From NCBI GenBank assembly GCA_019239915.1, contig JAFAZF010000003.1, forward strand, positions 1 to 64,000: DNA of 64,000 nt, given 5' to 3'. Made by a program: the position numbers and the translations under genes. Each line of letters starts with the position of its first letter. Within the stretch, counting starts at the first letter, position 1. This DNA comes from Sphingomonadaceae bacterium (GTDB taxonomy: Bacteria; Pseudomonadota; Alphaproteobacteria; Sphingomonadales; Sphingomonadaceae). Of the stretch, positions 1 to 8,692 are shown one piece after another. Under the pieces are notes generated by a model. It had not been told where the DNA came from, did not search any database, and saw nothing but the letters and a program-made list of their open reading frames with translations.

Positions 1-408
1 GAGCTGGCGGCGAAGCTGGAGCTGCCGGTGGCGGCGGTGACGAAGACGGTCGCCGACTTCAACGCGGCATGCCCGACATCGGGCGAGTTCAAGCCGTTCG
101 AGATAGACCATCTCGCCACCACCGGGCTCAGCCCGAAGAAGTCGAACTGGGCACGGCCGCTCGTCAAGACGCCGTTCCGCGCCTATCCGATCATTCCGGC
201 CAACTGCTTCACCTTCGGCGGCGTCAAGGTGAACCCGGACGCGCAGGTGCTCGACTGCGACGGCAAGCCGGTCCCCGGCCTCTACGCGGCGGGCGAGACG
301 ATGGGCATCTATCACCAGGTCTATGCCGGCTCCACGTCGGTGCTGCGCGGCGCCACGTTCGGCCGGATCGCGGCCCAGCATGTCGCGCGCACGCATAACG
401 CCGCCTGA
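1..408 (+). CDS. FAD-dependent dehydrogenase, C-terminal part (fumarate reductase/tricarballylate dehydrogenase type)
   Basis: Only the last ~135 residues are in the window; the gene begins upstream. The tail holds the second part of the FAD-binding fold, with the typical 'GLYAAGETMG' stretch followed by 'STSVLRGATFGRIA'. This pattern is usual in soluble fumarate reductase-like flavoproteins and in tricarballylate dehydrogenase (TcuA) relatives. TcuA oxidises tricarballylate to cis-aconitate. The next gene is an aconitase whose ATG overlaps this stop codon by one base (TGATG), which would fit that reaction, but the substrate is an inference. Ketosteroid dehydrogenases and other flavoproteins share the fold, so the specificity stays open. 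Confidence 0.72.
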   Translation, partial: ELAAKLELPVAAVTKTVADFNAACPTSGEFKPFEIDHLATTGLSPKKSNWARPLVKTPFRAYPIIPANCFTFGGVKVNPDAQVLDCDGKPVPGLYAAGETMGIYHQVYAGSTSVLRGATFGRIAAQHVARTHNAA

Positions 409-2918
409 TGGACTGGGTCCGGGGCGACGGTCCGCGCTGGGCCTCGGTGCCGGACTATCTGGCGGGGCTCGGCATCAACGCGGTGGCGCTGCCGCGCTCG
501 GTGCGCATCGTGCTCGAAGCCGCGCTAGTCGGGCATGCCCGGGGGCAGCTCGGCGCGGCGGAATGCGAGGCTATCGCGCGCTGGCGGCCGGGAGCGGCGG
601 GTGCGGCCGAATGGCGCTTCCCCGTCACCCGCGTGCTGATGCAGGACGCATCGGGCTTGCCGCTGCTGGCCGACCTTGCCGCGTTGCGTGACGAGGTGGC
701 GCGGCATGGGCGCGATCCCGCGACCGTCGATCTCGCGGTGCCTGCGGCGCTGGTGATCGATCATTCGATCGACGCCGACAATTGGGGCAGCGGCGCGCTC
801 GCCCGCAACATGGATGTGGAGTTCGCCCGCAACGGCGAGCGCTACGCCTTCGCGCGCTGGGCCGAGCAGGCGTTCGCGTCGCTGCAGGTCGTGCCGCCGG
901 GCAACGGCATCGTCCACCAGGTCCATCTCGAGCGGATCGCGGAGCTCGTCTCCGTGCACGATGGATGGGCGGCGTGCGACACGGTGATCGGCACCGACAG
1001 CCACACCACGATGGTCAACGGCCTCGGCGTTCTCGGCTGGGGCGTCGGCGGGATCGAAGCTGAGGCGGCGCTGCTGGGTCAGCCCCTCTCCTTCGCCGCA
1101 CCCGAGGTGATCGGGGTCGAGCTCTCGGGCACCCCGCGGCCCGGCATTTACGGGGCCGACCTCGCGCTGGCGATCACCGCGCGACTGCGCGCCGAGAAGG
1201 TGGTCGGCGCCTTCCTCGAGTTCTTCGGGCTCGGCGTCGCCACGCTCGCCGTCGCGGATCGCAACAGCATCGCCAACATGGCGCCTGAATATGGCGCGAC
1301 GCTGGCGCTGTTCCCGGCCGACGACGCGGTGCTCGCCTATCTGCGTGCGCATTGCCGTGACGACAGTGCTCTGGCGGCGGCGCGGTCGCATCTGGAGGGG
1401 CAAGGCCTGTTCGGCGCGATTGGGGAAGGCATCGTCTACGATCGCGTCATTCGTGTCGATCTCGGTACGATCGCGCCGGCGCTTGCCGGCCCGTCCCTTC
1501 CGCACCAGCATGTGCCGCTGCCCGAGGTCGCGCGTGGATTTGCGGCGGCTTACGAGGGTGAGCCGATCGACGGACGCGTCGTGTTGGCGGCGATCACCTC
1601 CTGTACCAACACCGCCAATCTCCGCTCGCTCGTCGCCGCGGGTTTGCTCGCGCGAGCGGCGGTGACTGCCGGGATGCGTCCGCCGCCGCACGTCAAGACG
1701 GTGTTCGCGCCGGGCTCACGCGCCGCGACGGCGGCGCTGGGGCGGTGCGGCCTCCTCGCGCCGCTGGAGGCGCTCGGCTTCGCCGTCGCCGCTTATGGAT
1801 GCGGGCCGTGCGTCGGCAACACCGGCAATCTGGCCGACGGCATCGAGGACGAACTCGCCCATGGCCGCATCGCGGTCGCGGTGCAGTCCGGCAATCGCAA
1901 TTTCGAAGGCCGCATCCATCATGCGATCCGTGCCGCCTATCTCGGCAACCCGATGCTCGTCGTCGCCTATGCGCTGGCTGGCCGGATCGATTCCGACATC
2001 GAAGCGCTGCTTGCGCGCATCGCGCCCACCGACGCCGAGGTCGACGCAGTGCTGGCGGCGGACAGAGGCGAGGCGCGACCGGGCTGGCACCTGCCGGAAC
2101 AATGGCTGGCGCTGCCCCAGGGTATAGGCAGCCGCTTCGCCTGGTCCGGAAGCTCGACCTTCTTCGTGCCGCCGCCCTTCTTCCAAGACAGGGAGGCACC
2201 GCCGCTGCGCCCGATCGCCGACGCGCGCCCGCTGCTGGTGCTGGGTGACGCCGTCACCACCGATCACATCAGCCCGGTCGGCGCGATTGCGCGTGATAGC
2301 GAGGCGGCAGCCTATCTCGGTGCGCTCGGCGTGTCGCCGGCGGACGTCGGCAGCTACTCTGCGCGCCGCGTCAATCATGAGGTGATGCTGCGCGGCACCT
2401 TCGCCAATCCGCGCCTGCGCAACCGGCTGGTCGAAGCGGTCGGCCCGGTCACGCGATCGATGCCCGCCGGCACGCCGCAGCCGATCCATATCGTCGCCGA
2501 GGCCTATCGCGCCGCGGAGCGGCCGATCATCGTTCTCGCCGGCCATAATTATGGTGCGGGAAGCGCGCGCGATTGGGCGGCAAAGGGCACCGCACTGCTC
2601 GGCATCCGCGCCGTGCTCGCACGCAGCTTCGAGCGGATCCATCGCGCCAATCTGGTCGCGCTCGGGGTGCTGCCGATCCTGATCGAAGGCGGGGAGGATC
2701 CCTGGTCCGGGATTGGCGTGGAGAGCACTGTCAGCGTCTCGATCGACTTCGATCCGGGCACTGCGACGCCGCGAATGGCGTTGGCGGTAGCGCTGCGCGT
2801 CGACGGCCAAGCGCAGACCTTGCGCGGCCGGTTAATGGCATTAACTAGCTCGGAGATTGCGCAGCTGAGTCGCGGCACCCTGTTCGACGTCTGCCGCGAT
2901 GACGCGCTTCGTCTATAG
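408..2918 (+). CDS. acnA: Aconitate hydratase, AcnA family
   Basis: An 836-residue aconitase, slightly shorter than the ~890 residues usual for AcnA. The 4Fe-4S ligands are visible: Cys399 in 'TSCTN' and Cys465/Cys468 in 'GCGPC'. Other substrate-site motifs are kept: 'VLMQD', 'DHS', 'GTDSHTTM', 'MAPEYG', 'SGNRNFEGR' and 'MLRGTFANPR'. One change stands out. The usual Ser-Ser-Arg near the C-terminal swivel domain is Ser719-Ala720-Arg721, so the catalytic serine stays but the adjacent substrate-binding serine is alanine. The family interconverts citrate, cis-aconitate and isocitrate. The start overlaps the upstream flavoprotein stop by one base, suggesting translational coupling. It may be a pathway-specific paralogue rather than the housekeeping enzyme. 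Confidence 0.9.
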   Translation: MDWVRGDGPRWASVPDYLAGLGINAVALPRSVRIVLEAALVGHARGQLGAAECEAIARWRPGAAGAAEWRFPVTRVLMQDASGLPLLADLAALRDEVARHGRDPATVDLAVPAALVIDHSIDADNWGSGALARNMDVEFARNGERYAFARWAEQAFASLQVVPPGNGIVHQVHLERIAELVSVHDGWAACDTVIGTDSHTTMVNGLGVLGWGVGGIEAEAALLGQPLSFAAPEVIGVELSGTPRPGIYGADLALAITARLRAEKVVGAFLEFFGLGVATLAVADRNSIANMAPEYGATLALFPADDAVLAYLRAHCRDDSALAAARSHLEGQGLFGAIGEGIVYDRVIRVDLGTIAPALAGPSLPHQHVPLPEVARGFAAAYEGEPIDGRVVLAAITSCTNTANLRSLVAAGLLARAAVTAGMRPPPHVKTVFAPGSRAATAALGRCGLLAPLEALGFAVAAYGCGPCVGNTGNLADGIEDELAHGRIAVAVQSGNRNFEGRIHHAIRAAYLGNPMLVVAYALAGRIDSDIEALLARIAPTDAEVDAVLAADRGEARPGWHLPEQWLALPQGIGSRFAWSGSSTFFVPPPFFQDREAPPLRPIADARPLLVLGDAVTTDHISPVGAIARDSEAAAYLGALGVSPADVGSYSARRVNHEVMLRGTFANPRLRNRLVEAVGPVTRSMPAGTPQPIHIVAEAYRAAERPIIVLAGHNYGAGSARDWAAKGTALLGIRAVLARSFERIHRANLVALGVLPILIEGGEDPWSGIGVESTVSVSIDFDPGTATPRMALAVALRVDGQAQTLRGRLMALTSSEIAQLSRGTLFDVCRDDALRL

Positions 2919-2953
2919 GCGCCGGTTCGGCGCTCGCACCGGGAATTCACCCG

Positions 2954-3285
2954 ATGGCCGACACCTATCGTCTCCGCTGCGCGTACGCCGACCGGGCGTA
3001 GCAACGGCTCGCTTTCGCAGGCCCACCCCGTCGACCGCGCCGGGCGGGTGATGCGCGAGACGGTCGCCCGCGCGCTCGTCGATGCGGGTGCCGTCGACGA
3101 CGTGATCTGGGCGTGCTCGATCCGTTCGGTGCGCAGCGCACGACATGGCGCGGACCGCCTGGTTGGCCGCAGGGCTGCCGATGTACGTGCCGGGCGTGAC
3201 GATCGACCGGCAGTGCGGCTTATCGCAGCAGGCCGTGCACTTCGCCGCGCAGCGGTGGTGGACAGATCCGCCCACTGTTCGGTAG
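2954..3285 (+). pseudogene. Decayed thiolase (acetyl-CoA acetyltransferase) N-terminal relic
   Basis: No single frame stays open, but three frames together read like the first ~100 residues of a thiolase. It opens at ATG 2954 with 'MADTYR'. A shift then gives 'AARTPTGRSNGSLSQAHP' and 'VDDVIWAC'. A second shift from about 3144 gives '[20 protein letters not shown]', which contains the nucleophilic-cysteine motif of thiolases. The intact thiolase at 36826 has the matching '[12 protein letters not shown]'. The rest of the gene is missing; the flavin reductase ribosome-binding site begins just after. I read this as a frameshifted, truncated gene left behind by deletion. Confidence 0.8.
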
Positions 3286-3304
3286 GGCGCTTGCAGGAGG
3301 CCTG

Positions 3305-3970
3305 ATGGACTTTGTCATGTCCGAGCTGTCGATCCGGCAGCGCTACAAGATCCTCGTCTCGGCGATCACGCCGCGGCCGATCGCCTGGGTGACGACGCTC
3401 GGCACGAACGGCGTCGTCAACGCCGCGCCCTACAGCTTCTTCAACGCCATGGGCGACGATCCACCGCTGCTCGTGCTCGGCCTGCTCAAGGACATCAAAT
3501 CCGGCGGCGACAAGGACACCGCGACGAACATCGTCGAGACCGGCGAGTTCGTCGTCAACATGGTGAGCGAGGACGATGCGGAGCGCATGAACCTCTCCTG
3601 CGTCGATGCGCCGCGCAATGTCAGCGAAATCGACTATGCCGGCATCGCGACGGCGCCCTCGCACGTCGTCGCGCCGCCGCTGATTGCGAGCGCTCCGGTC
3701 AGCTTCGAATGCCGCAAGCGCGAAATCGTCGAGATCGGGCCGCGTCAGCTGATCGCGATCGGTGAGGTGCTGGTCGCGCATGTGCGTGACGAGTTCGTGG
3801 ACGATGCCGAGCGGCTGTACTTCAACACGCCGGCGATGCGGCTGATCGGCCGCATGTACGGACCGGACGTCTATATCCGCAACAGCGACACCTTCCAGAT
3901 GCCGCGTGGCTCGTTCGATCCCGATCATCTCCACGCGATGCGCGTTGCCAAGAAAGGCGAAGGCCAGTGA
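3305..3970 (+). CDS. Flavin reductase-like, FMN-binding split-barrel protein
   Basis: A 221-residue protein of the flavin reductase-like family. Residues ~15-180 form the FMN-binding split barrel, with 'ITPRPIAWVTTLG' and 'NAAPYSFFNAMGDDPPLL' typical of the flavin pocket. Such proteins supply reduced flavin to monooxygenases or reduce substrates directly. The start is supported by an AGGAGG four bases upstream; an in-frame ATG at 3320 has no such site. The stop overlaps the GTG of the next crotonase gene by four bases. No two-component monooxygenase lies beside it. The LLM-type enzyme at 20344 is the nearest conceivable partner, but that is a guess. Confidence 0.88.
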   Translation: MDFVMSELSIRQRYKILVSAITPRPIAWVTTLGTNGVVNAAPYSFFNAMGDDPPLLVLGLLKDIKSGGDKDTATNIVETGEFVVNMVSEDDAERMNLSCVDAPRNVSEIDYAGIATAPSHVVAPPLIASAPVSFECRKREIVEIGPRQLIAIGEVLVAHVRDEFVDDAERLYFNTPAMRLIGRMYGPDVYIRNSDTFQMPRGSFDPDHLHAMRVAKKGEGQ

Positions 3971-4725
3971 CCGGCTCGATCGACAGCCATGTCGACGACG
4001 ACGGCGTCGCGCGCATCACGATCAACCGGCCGGAAAAGCGCAACGCGCTGACGCATGCGCTGATGCAGGCATTGGGCGATGCGGTGCTCGCGGCGGAGGA
4101 GGATGGGGCAGTGCGCGCGATCCTCGTCGGCTCGCCCGGGCCGGTGTTCTGTGCGGGTGCGGATCTCGGCAATCTCGCCGACAGTCCGCCCGATGCCGAT
4201 CGCGATCCCGGCCATCGCGCGCTGATACTGCTCGCGACCGCGCGCAAGCCGCTCGTCGCCGCCGTGCAGGGCGCCGCGGTCGGCATGGGCGCGACGATGC
4301 TGCTTCATTTCGACGCCGTCTACGCAGCGCCCGAGGCAAGCCTGCGGATGCCGTTCGTCGAGCTCGGCCTGACCCCGGAAGCGGGCGCGACCTTCCTCCT
4401 GCCGGCGCGTATCGGCCACGTCGCCGCCGCGCGCCTGATGCTGCTCGCCGAACCCGTGCCGGCTGTCGATGCGCTGCGGATCGGTCTGTTCACGGCCGTC
4501 GTGGCGGCGGACGAGCTCGCGGAGGCGGCGCTGGGGGCCGCTCGTCGGCTGGCCGCGATGCCGCCGATCGCGCTTGTCCGGACCAAGGCGATGATGCGCT
4601 GGCCGGACCTTGAGGCGCATATGGATGCGGAGCAGGCGGTGTTCCGTGCCCTGCTGAGCGGCCGGGAATTCATAGAAGGCGTCGCGGCTCGGCAGGCGCG
4701 GCTCGCGACCAAAGAGGGAAGATAG
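3967..4725 (+). CDS. Enoyl-CoA hydratase/isomerase family protein, isomerase-like active site
   Basis: A 252-residue crotonase-fold protein starting at GTG in a GTGA overlap with the flavin reductase stop. The CoA-binding/oxyanion segments are present ('AGADLGNLAD', 'QGAAVGMGATML'). The first hydratase glutamate (rat Glu144) is Thr and the second (Glu164) is Phe. A glutamate sits instead in 'LTPEAGATFLLPARIG', the position used by delta3-delta2-enoyl-CoA isomerases. I therefore favour double-bond isomerisation over hydration. Its place between a flavin reductase and an SDR fits a small degradative operon running 3305-5696. Confidence 0.88.
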   Translation: MTGSIDSHVDDDGVARITINRPEKRNALTHALMQALGDAVLAAEEDGAVRAILVGSPGPVFCAGADLGNLADSPPDADRDPGHRALILLATARKPLVAAVQGAAVGMGATMLLHFDAVYAAPEASLRMPFVELGLTPEAGATFLLPARIGHVAAARLMLLAEPVPAVDALRIGLFTAVVAADELAEAALGAARRLAAMPPIALVRTKAMMRWPDLEAHMDAEQAVFRALLSGREFIEGVAARQARLATKEGR

Positions 4726-4727
4726 CC

Positions 4728-5696
4728 ATGTTCGATCAGACGTCCACGACGGACGAGGTGCTCGAAGGCGTCGACCTGAAGGGCAAACGCTTCCTGGTCA
4801 CCGGCGTCTCGGCAGGCCTCGGCGTCGAGACGGCGCGCGCGCTCGTCGCGCATGGCGCCGACGTCGTCGGCACCGCGCGAGACCTCGAGAAGGCAAAGCA
4901 CGCCACCGGCCACGTCCTCGAAGCGGCCAAGGCGAGCGGCGGCAATTTCGAGATCGTCGAGATGGACCTCGCCTCGCTCGCGAGCGTGCGCGCCGCCGCC
5001 GATGCGCTGCTGCGCGACGGCCGCACGTTCGACGTGGTGATCGCCAATGCCGGCGTGATGACGACGCCGCAGGGCAAGACGGCGGACGGCTTCGAAACGC
5101 AGTTCGGCACCAATCATCTCGGCCACTTCCTGTTCGTCAATCGTATCGCGGGGCTGATCAAAGCGGGTGGCCGGCTGGTGATCCTGTCTTCGGCGGGGCA
5201 TCGCTTCTCGGACATCGATCTCGACGATCCGAATTTCGAGCGCACGCCTTATGATGCCTTTGCGGCCTACGGTTATGCCAAGACCGCAAACATCCTGTTT
5301 GGTGCGGAGTTCGATCGCCGCCATCGCGATCGCGGCGTCCGCGCGACCGCGCTGCACCCGGGCGGGATCAAGACCGAACTCGGCCGCTACCGCACGCCCG
5401 AGACGACCGAGCGGCTTGATGCCATGGTCGCGGGCCTCGCCAAGCAGGATGAAGCCGAGGGCCGCGAGCCCTATCGCTACAAGAGCTTGGAGCAAGGCGC
5501 CGCCACCACGGTGTGGGCGGCAGTCGTCGCGCCGGCCGAGGCGGTCGGCGGACGCTATTGCGAGGATTGCCACGTCGCCGAAACGGTCAGCACCCAATCG
5601 GTGGGGCGCACGGGCGTGCGCGAATATGCGCTCGATCCGGAGCGCGCGAAGCGGCTGTGGGCGATCAGCGAAGAGATGGTCGGCGAGCGGTTCTGA
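4728..5696 (+). CDS. Short-chain dehydrogenase/reductase, retinol dehydrogenase-like
   Basis: A 322-residue SDR, longer than the classical ~250 and similar in build to retinol dehydrogenase/WWOX-like members. The nucleotide-binding motif 'TGVSAGLG' lies near residue 25, 'IANAGVM' follows the Rossmann core, and the active-site Tyr-x-x-x-Lys is 'YGYAK'. NAD(P)-dependent oxidation or reduction of an alcohol/ketone is expected. It starts two bases after the crotonase stop, with an AGAGGG upstream, and is the last gene of the 3305-5696 group. A cysteine pair 'CEDCHVAE' near the C-terminus is unusual but common in this subgroup. Confidence 0.88.
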   Translation: MFDQTSTTDEVLEGVDLKGKRFLVTGVSAGLGVETARALVAHGADVVGTARDLEKAKHATGHVLEAAKASGGNFEIVEMDLASLASVRAAADALLRDGRTFDVVIANAGVMTTPQGKTADGFETQFGTNHLGHFLFVNRIAGLIKAGGRLVILSSAGHRFSDIDLDDPNFERTPYDAFAAYGYAKTANILFGAEFDRRHRDRGVRATALHPGGIKTELGRYRTPETTERLDAMVAGLAKQDEAEGREPYRYKSLEQGAATTVWAAVVAPAEAVGGRYCEDCHVAETVSTQSVGRTGVREYALDPERAKRLWAISEEMVGERF

Positions 5697-5713
5697 ACCA
5701 GCGGGCGCGGGCG

Positions 5714-6595
5714 CTAGCTCTTGGCGGCGGCGCGGATGATCCAGCGGCGGAAGGCACGCACGCGGTCGGGTTCCGATCCGCGCGGCGTGACGAGATAATA
5801 GCCGGCCGGGCGGCGCAGCGGCCTGTCGAACGGCCGCACCAGCGTGCCTGACCCAAGCTCGGCGGCGAGGAAGCCGGTCTGCGCGATCGCCATGCCGACG
5901 CCCTCGATCGCCGCCTGATAGGAGAGCAGCGAGCTCGGGAACGGCATGAAGCGGGCGCCCGCCAAGGGTCTGTCCGCCGCGACCGCCCAGTCGCGCCAGT
6001 CGAGCCGGCGATAACGACTGTGGAGCAGCAGCATGCCGGCAAGTTGTCCCGCGACGATGGCGTCGGCGTTGCGAGCGGCGTAATCCCGGCTGCAAACGGG
6101 TTCGATTATGTCCTCGATCAGCAGACGGCAATCGACGGTCGGCCATTCGCCCTCGCCGAACTGTATCGCGACATCCGCGTCGTCACGCTCGAACGCCACC
6201 GGCGAGACCGTCGTGTCTAGGCGCACCTCGATATCCGGATGGCTGGCTTGGAAGTCGGGAAGCCGCGGTAGCAGCCAGCGCGCCGCGAAGGTCGAGTAGA
6301 CGCGCAGCCGGAGCGGCGCCGATCGATTGGCGCTGCGGCGCGCCTCGGTCGCGGCGACGATCGCGTCGAGCGCCGGCGAGACCGCCGCGAGATAGGCAAC
6401 GCCGGCTTCGGTGAGTTCGACCCCGCGCCGATGGCGATGGAGGAGCGCGGTGCCGATCAGGCATTCGAGCCCGGCAAGTCGACGGCTGGCGGCGGGCTGC
6501 GTCATTCCCGCCTTCGCGGCAGCGACCGACAGGCTGCGATGCTGCGCGGCGAGGTTCAGCAGCTGCAGTGAGGTGAGCGACGGCAGGCGCTCCAT
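5714..6595 (-). CDS. LysR-family transcriptional regulator
   Basis: A 293-residue LysR protein. The N-terminal winged helix-turn-helix covers residues ~8-65 ('SLSVAAAKAGMTQPAASRRL'). The rest is a periplasmic-binding-protein-like effector domain (~90-290). It is transcribed away from the SDR at 6690. The 94 bp between the two starts hold a T-N11-A dyad (6610-6626). By the usual LysR arrangement it would regulate the divergent eight-gene operon and itself. The effector is unknown; an acyl-CoA or the free acid substrate is plausible. Confidence 0.92.
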   Translation of the reverse strand: MERLPSLTSLQLLNLAAQHRSLSVAAAKAGMTQPAASRRLAGLECLIGTALLHRHRRGVELTEAGVAYLAAVSPALDAIVAATEARRSANRSAPLRLRVYSTFAARWLLPRLPDFQASHPDIEVRLDTTVSPVAFERDDADVAIQFGEGEWPTVDCRLLIEDIIEPVCSRDYAARNADAIVAGQLAGMLLLHSRYRRLDWRDWAVAADRPLAGARFMPFPSSLLSYQAAIEGVGMAIAQTGFLAAELGSGTLVRPFDRPLRRPAGYYLVTPRGSEPDRVRAFRRWIIRAAAKS

Positions 6596-6609
6596 CTAAA
6601 CTGACCTGC

Positions 6610-6626
6610 CATGCCGAAACTGCATG
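6610..6626. promoter_or_regulatory. LysR-type T-N11-A operator candidate
   Basis: CATGC, seven bases, GCATG: a perfect inverted repeat containing T6612-N11-A6624. It lies between the LysR start (6595) and the divergent SDR start (6690). That matches the classical LysR recognition box in sequence and location. Confidence 0.6.
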
Positions 6627-6689
6627 TCTCGGCCAATCTCGGTATTTGCGGCGGACGTCAAGCGGGTCCATTCGCAACGGCGGAGAGGC

Positions 6690-7529
6690 ATGATGATCGA
6701 TCTGAACAACGGGATCGTGGTCGTTTCGGGCGGCGGTAGCGGCATCGGCCGCGGCCTCGCGCTCAAGGCGGCAGCGCGCGGCGCGCGCGTTGCGGTCGTG
6801 GATATCCAGCGCGATGCGGCGGCGGAAACGGTCGCGCTGCTCGCGGCGGCAGCCGGCGAGGCGCGCGCTTACGAAGCGGACGTGACCGATCTCGAGGCGC
6901 TGCAGACGCTGGCGAGCCAGATCGAGAGAGACTTCGGTTGCATCAACATGGTCTTCAACAACGCCGGTGTGTTTTCCGGCGGCACGCTCGCGCAAACGCG
7001 GCCACAGGATTTCGGCTGGCTGTTCGAGGTCAACGTGCGCGGCCTCTACAATGCCATTCAGGCGTTTCTGCCGGCGTTGGAGCGCACGGCGGCGGCGGGA
7101 GGGCTCGCGCACTTCGTCAACACCGGTTCGGAAAACTCGCTCGCCGTGCCGCCTCTGGGGCCGTTCAGCGCCTATACCGCGACCAAGCACGCGGTGTTCG
7201 GCATCACCGATTGTCTGCGCCGCGACGTGAAGGGCAGCGGGATCGGCGTTTCGCTGATCTGCCCCGGCCTCGTGCAGACCAATCTCTGGAACGCGAAGCG
7301 GACGCGGCAGGATCGCTTCGGCGGCGCGCGCGAGGCGGCGGCCGCAGCGGGTGGCAGTATGGCCGCCGGCCGCACGATCGAGGCGACCGCCGACACGGTG
7401 TTCGAGGGGCTCGACGCCGGCGAGTTCCTGATCGTCACCGATCCGCGCATCCGCTCCTTCGCCGCGCCGCGGCTCGACGAGATCGCCCGCGCGCTCGACA
7501 CCGCCGATGCCCGCATCACCACGCTCTGA
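6690..7529 (+). CDS. Short-chain dehydrogenase/reductase
   Basis: A classical SDR of 279 residues. It has 'SGGGSGIG' at the nucleotide site near residue 12, 'NNAGVF' in the core, and Tyr-x-x-x-Lys as 'YTATK'. A purine-rich GGAGAGG lies directly before two consecutive ATG codons (6690, 6693); either may be used. A longer in-frame start at 6624 would place the LysR operator inside the coding region and lacks a ribosome site, so I reject it. It is the first gene of the operon that runs to 14788 and stands eight bases before the acyl-CoA dehydrogenase. Likely role: oxidation of a hydroxyl group on a pathway intermediate. Confidence 0.88.
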   Translation: MMIDLNNGIVVVSGGGSGIGRGLALKAAARGARVAVVDIQRDAAAETVALLAAAAGEARAYEADVTDLEALQTLASQIERDFGCINMVFNNAGVFSGGTLAQTRPQDFGWLFEVNVRGLYNAIQAFLPALERTAAAGGLAHFVNTGSENSLAVPPLGPFSAYTATKHAVFGITDCLRRDVKGSGIGVSLICPGLVQTNLWNAKRTRQDRFGGAREAAAAAGGSMAAGRTIEATADTVFEGLDAGEFLIVTDPRIRSFAAPRLDEIARALDTADARITTL

Positions 7530-7537
7530 AGGATCCC

Positions 7538-8692
7538 ATGAACTTCGACCTCACACCCGAGCAGATCGCCTTTCAGGACGCCGTGCGTGGCTTCGCGCGC
7601 GCCCAGCTCGCGGATGGTGCCCTCGAGCGGGCGCACGATCCGCGCTACAGCTTCGATCTCGCGCGCAAGCTGGCGGGGCAGGGGCTGCTCGGCATCATCA
7701 TGCCCGAGGCGGACGGCGGCGCCGGCGGCACACTGATGGATGCGGTGATCGCGATCCAGGAACTGGCGATGGTCTGTCCGAAAAGCGCGGACGTGGTGCA
7801 GGCGGGCAATTTCGGCGCGATCCGCACCTTCGCCGAATATGCCACCGCCGAGCAGAAGGCGAAGTGGCTGCCTGGCTTCCTCTCCGGCGATGCGCTGATC
7901 GGCCTCGGCATGAGCGAGCCCGGCGCGGGATCGGAAGTGACCGCGCTCCAGACCAGCGCGGTCGCCGACGGCGACGATTACGTCATCAACGGCACCAAGG
8001 TCTTCTCGACGCACAGCGCCGACGCGACGCTCTACCTCGTCTATGTTCGCTTCGAGCCGGGCCTGAACGGCATCGGATCGGTGCTGATCGAGCGCGGCAC
8101 GCCCGGGCTGACCATCGGCAAGCCCTCGACCTTCATGTCGGGCGAGCAATGGTGCCAGCTCTATTTCGAGGATTGCCGCATTCCCAAGGCGAACGTCCTG
8201 CTCGGCGAGGGCGGCTTCAAGAAGCAGATCGCCGGCTTCAACGTCGAGCGGATCGGCAATTCGTCGCGCAGTCTCGCGGTCGGCCGCCATGCCTTCACCG
8301 TCGCGCGCGATCATGTGCTGGAGCGCAAGCAGTTCGGCCGCCCGATCGCCGAGTTTCAGGGCCTGCAATGGCAGTTCGCCGAAGCCGCCGTGAAGATGGA
8401 GTCGGCGCAGATGCTGCTCTATCGGGCGGCAACGAACGCGGACAAGGGGCTGCCCTCCGCCTACGAGACCAGCATGGCCAAGTTCGCCTGCAACCAAGCC
8501 GGCTACGAGGCCGCCAACCTTGCCGTGCAGGCGATGGGCGCGACCGGATACTCGTCCGAGGCGATCGTCGAATATTGCTTCCGCCGCACGCGCGGTTGGA
8601 TGATCGCCGGCGGCTCGACCGAGATCCTCAAGAACCGCATCGCGGAGGAGGTGTTCGGCCGCCGCTTCGACCAGAGGCCGCCGCGCGCATGA
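7538..8692 (+). CDS. Acyl-CoA dehydrogenase
   Basis: A 384-residue flavoprotein with the full three-domain layout: an N-terminal helical domain, a middle beta domain with 'GLGMSEPGAGSE', and a C-terminal helical domain with 'RKQFGRPIAEFQGLQ' for FAD contacts. It should introduce a 2,3 double bond into an acyl-CoA. The medium-chain-type catalytic Glu near the C-terminus is replaced (the segment reads 'AGGSTEIL'). A Glu in 'NVERIGNS' matches the isovaleryl-CoA dehydrogenase-type base. The stop overlaps the next ATG by four bases (ATGA). Electrons would go to an electron-transfer flavoprotein not in this window. Confidence 0.93.
   Translation: MNFDLTPEQIAFQDAVRGFARAQLADGALERAHDPRYSFDLARKLAGQGLLGIIMPEADGGAGGTLMDAVIAIQELAMVCPKSADVVQAGNFGAIRTFAEYATAEQKAKWLPGFLSGDALIGLGMSEPGAGSEVTALQTSAVADGDDYVINGTKVFSTHSADATLYLVYVRFEPGLNGIGSVLIERGTPGLTIGKPSTFMSGEQWCQLYFEDCRIPKANVLLGEGGFKKQIAGFNVERIGNSSRSLAVGRHAFTVARDHVLERKQFGRPIAEFQGLQWQFAEAAVKMESAQMLLYRAATNADKGLPSAYETSMAKFACNQAGYEAANLAVQAMGATGYSSEAIVEYCFRRTRGWMIAGGSTEILKNRIAEEVFGRRFDQRPPRA

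Noticed and set aside
2549-3934. A 461-codon minus-strand open frame
   Set aside because: It crosses antisense over aconitase, the thiolase relic and the flavin reductase; no recognised domain.
6938-7537. An upstream extension of the acyl-CoA dehydrogenase frame
   Set aside because: The extension overlaps the SDR entirely and is Arg/His-rich; ATG 7538 gives the proper family N-terminus.
7507-8688. An upstream extension of the ADP-forming CoA ligase frame
   Set aside because: It lies over the acyl-CoA dehydrogenase in another frame; ATG 8689 in the ATGA overlap starts the CoA-binding domain.
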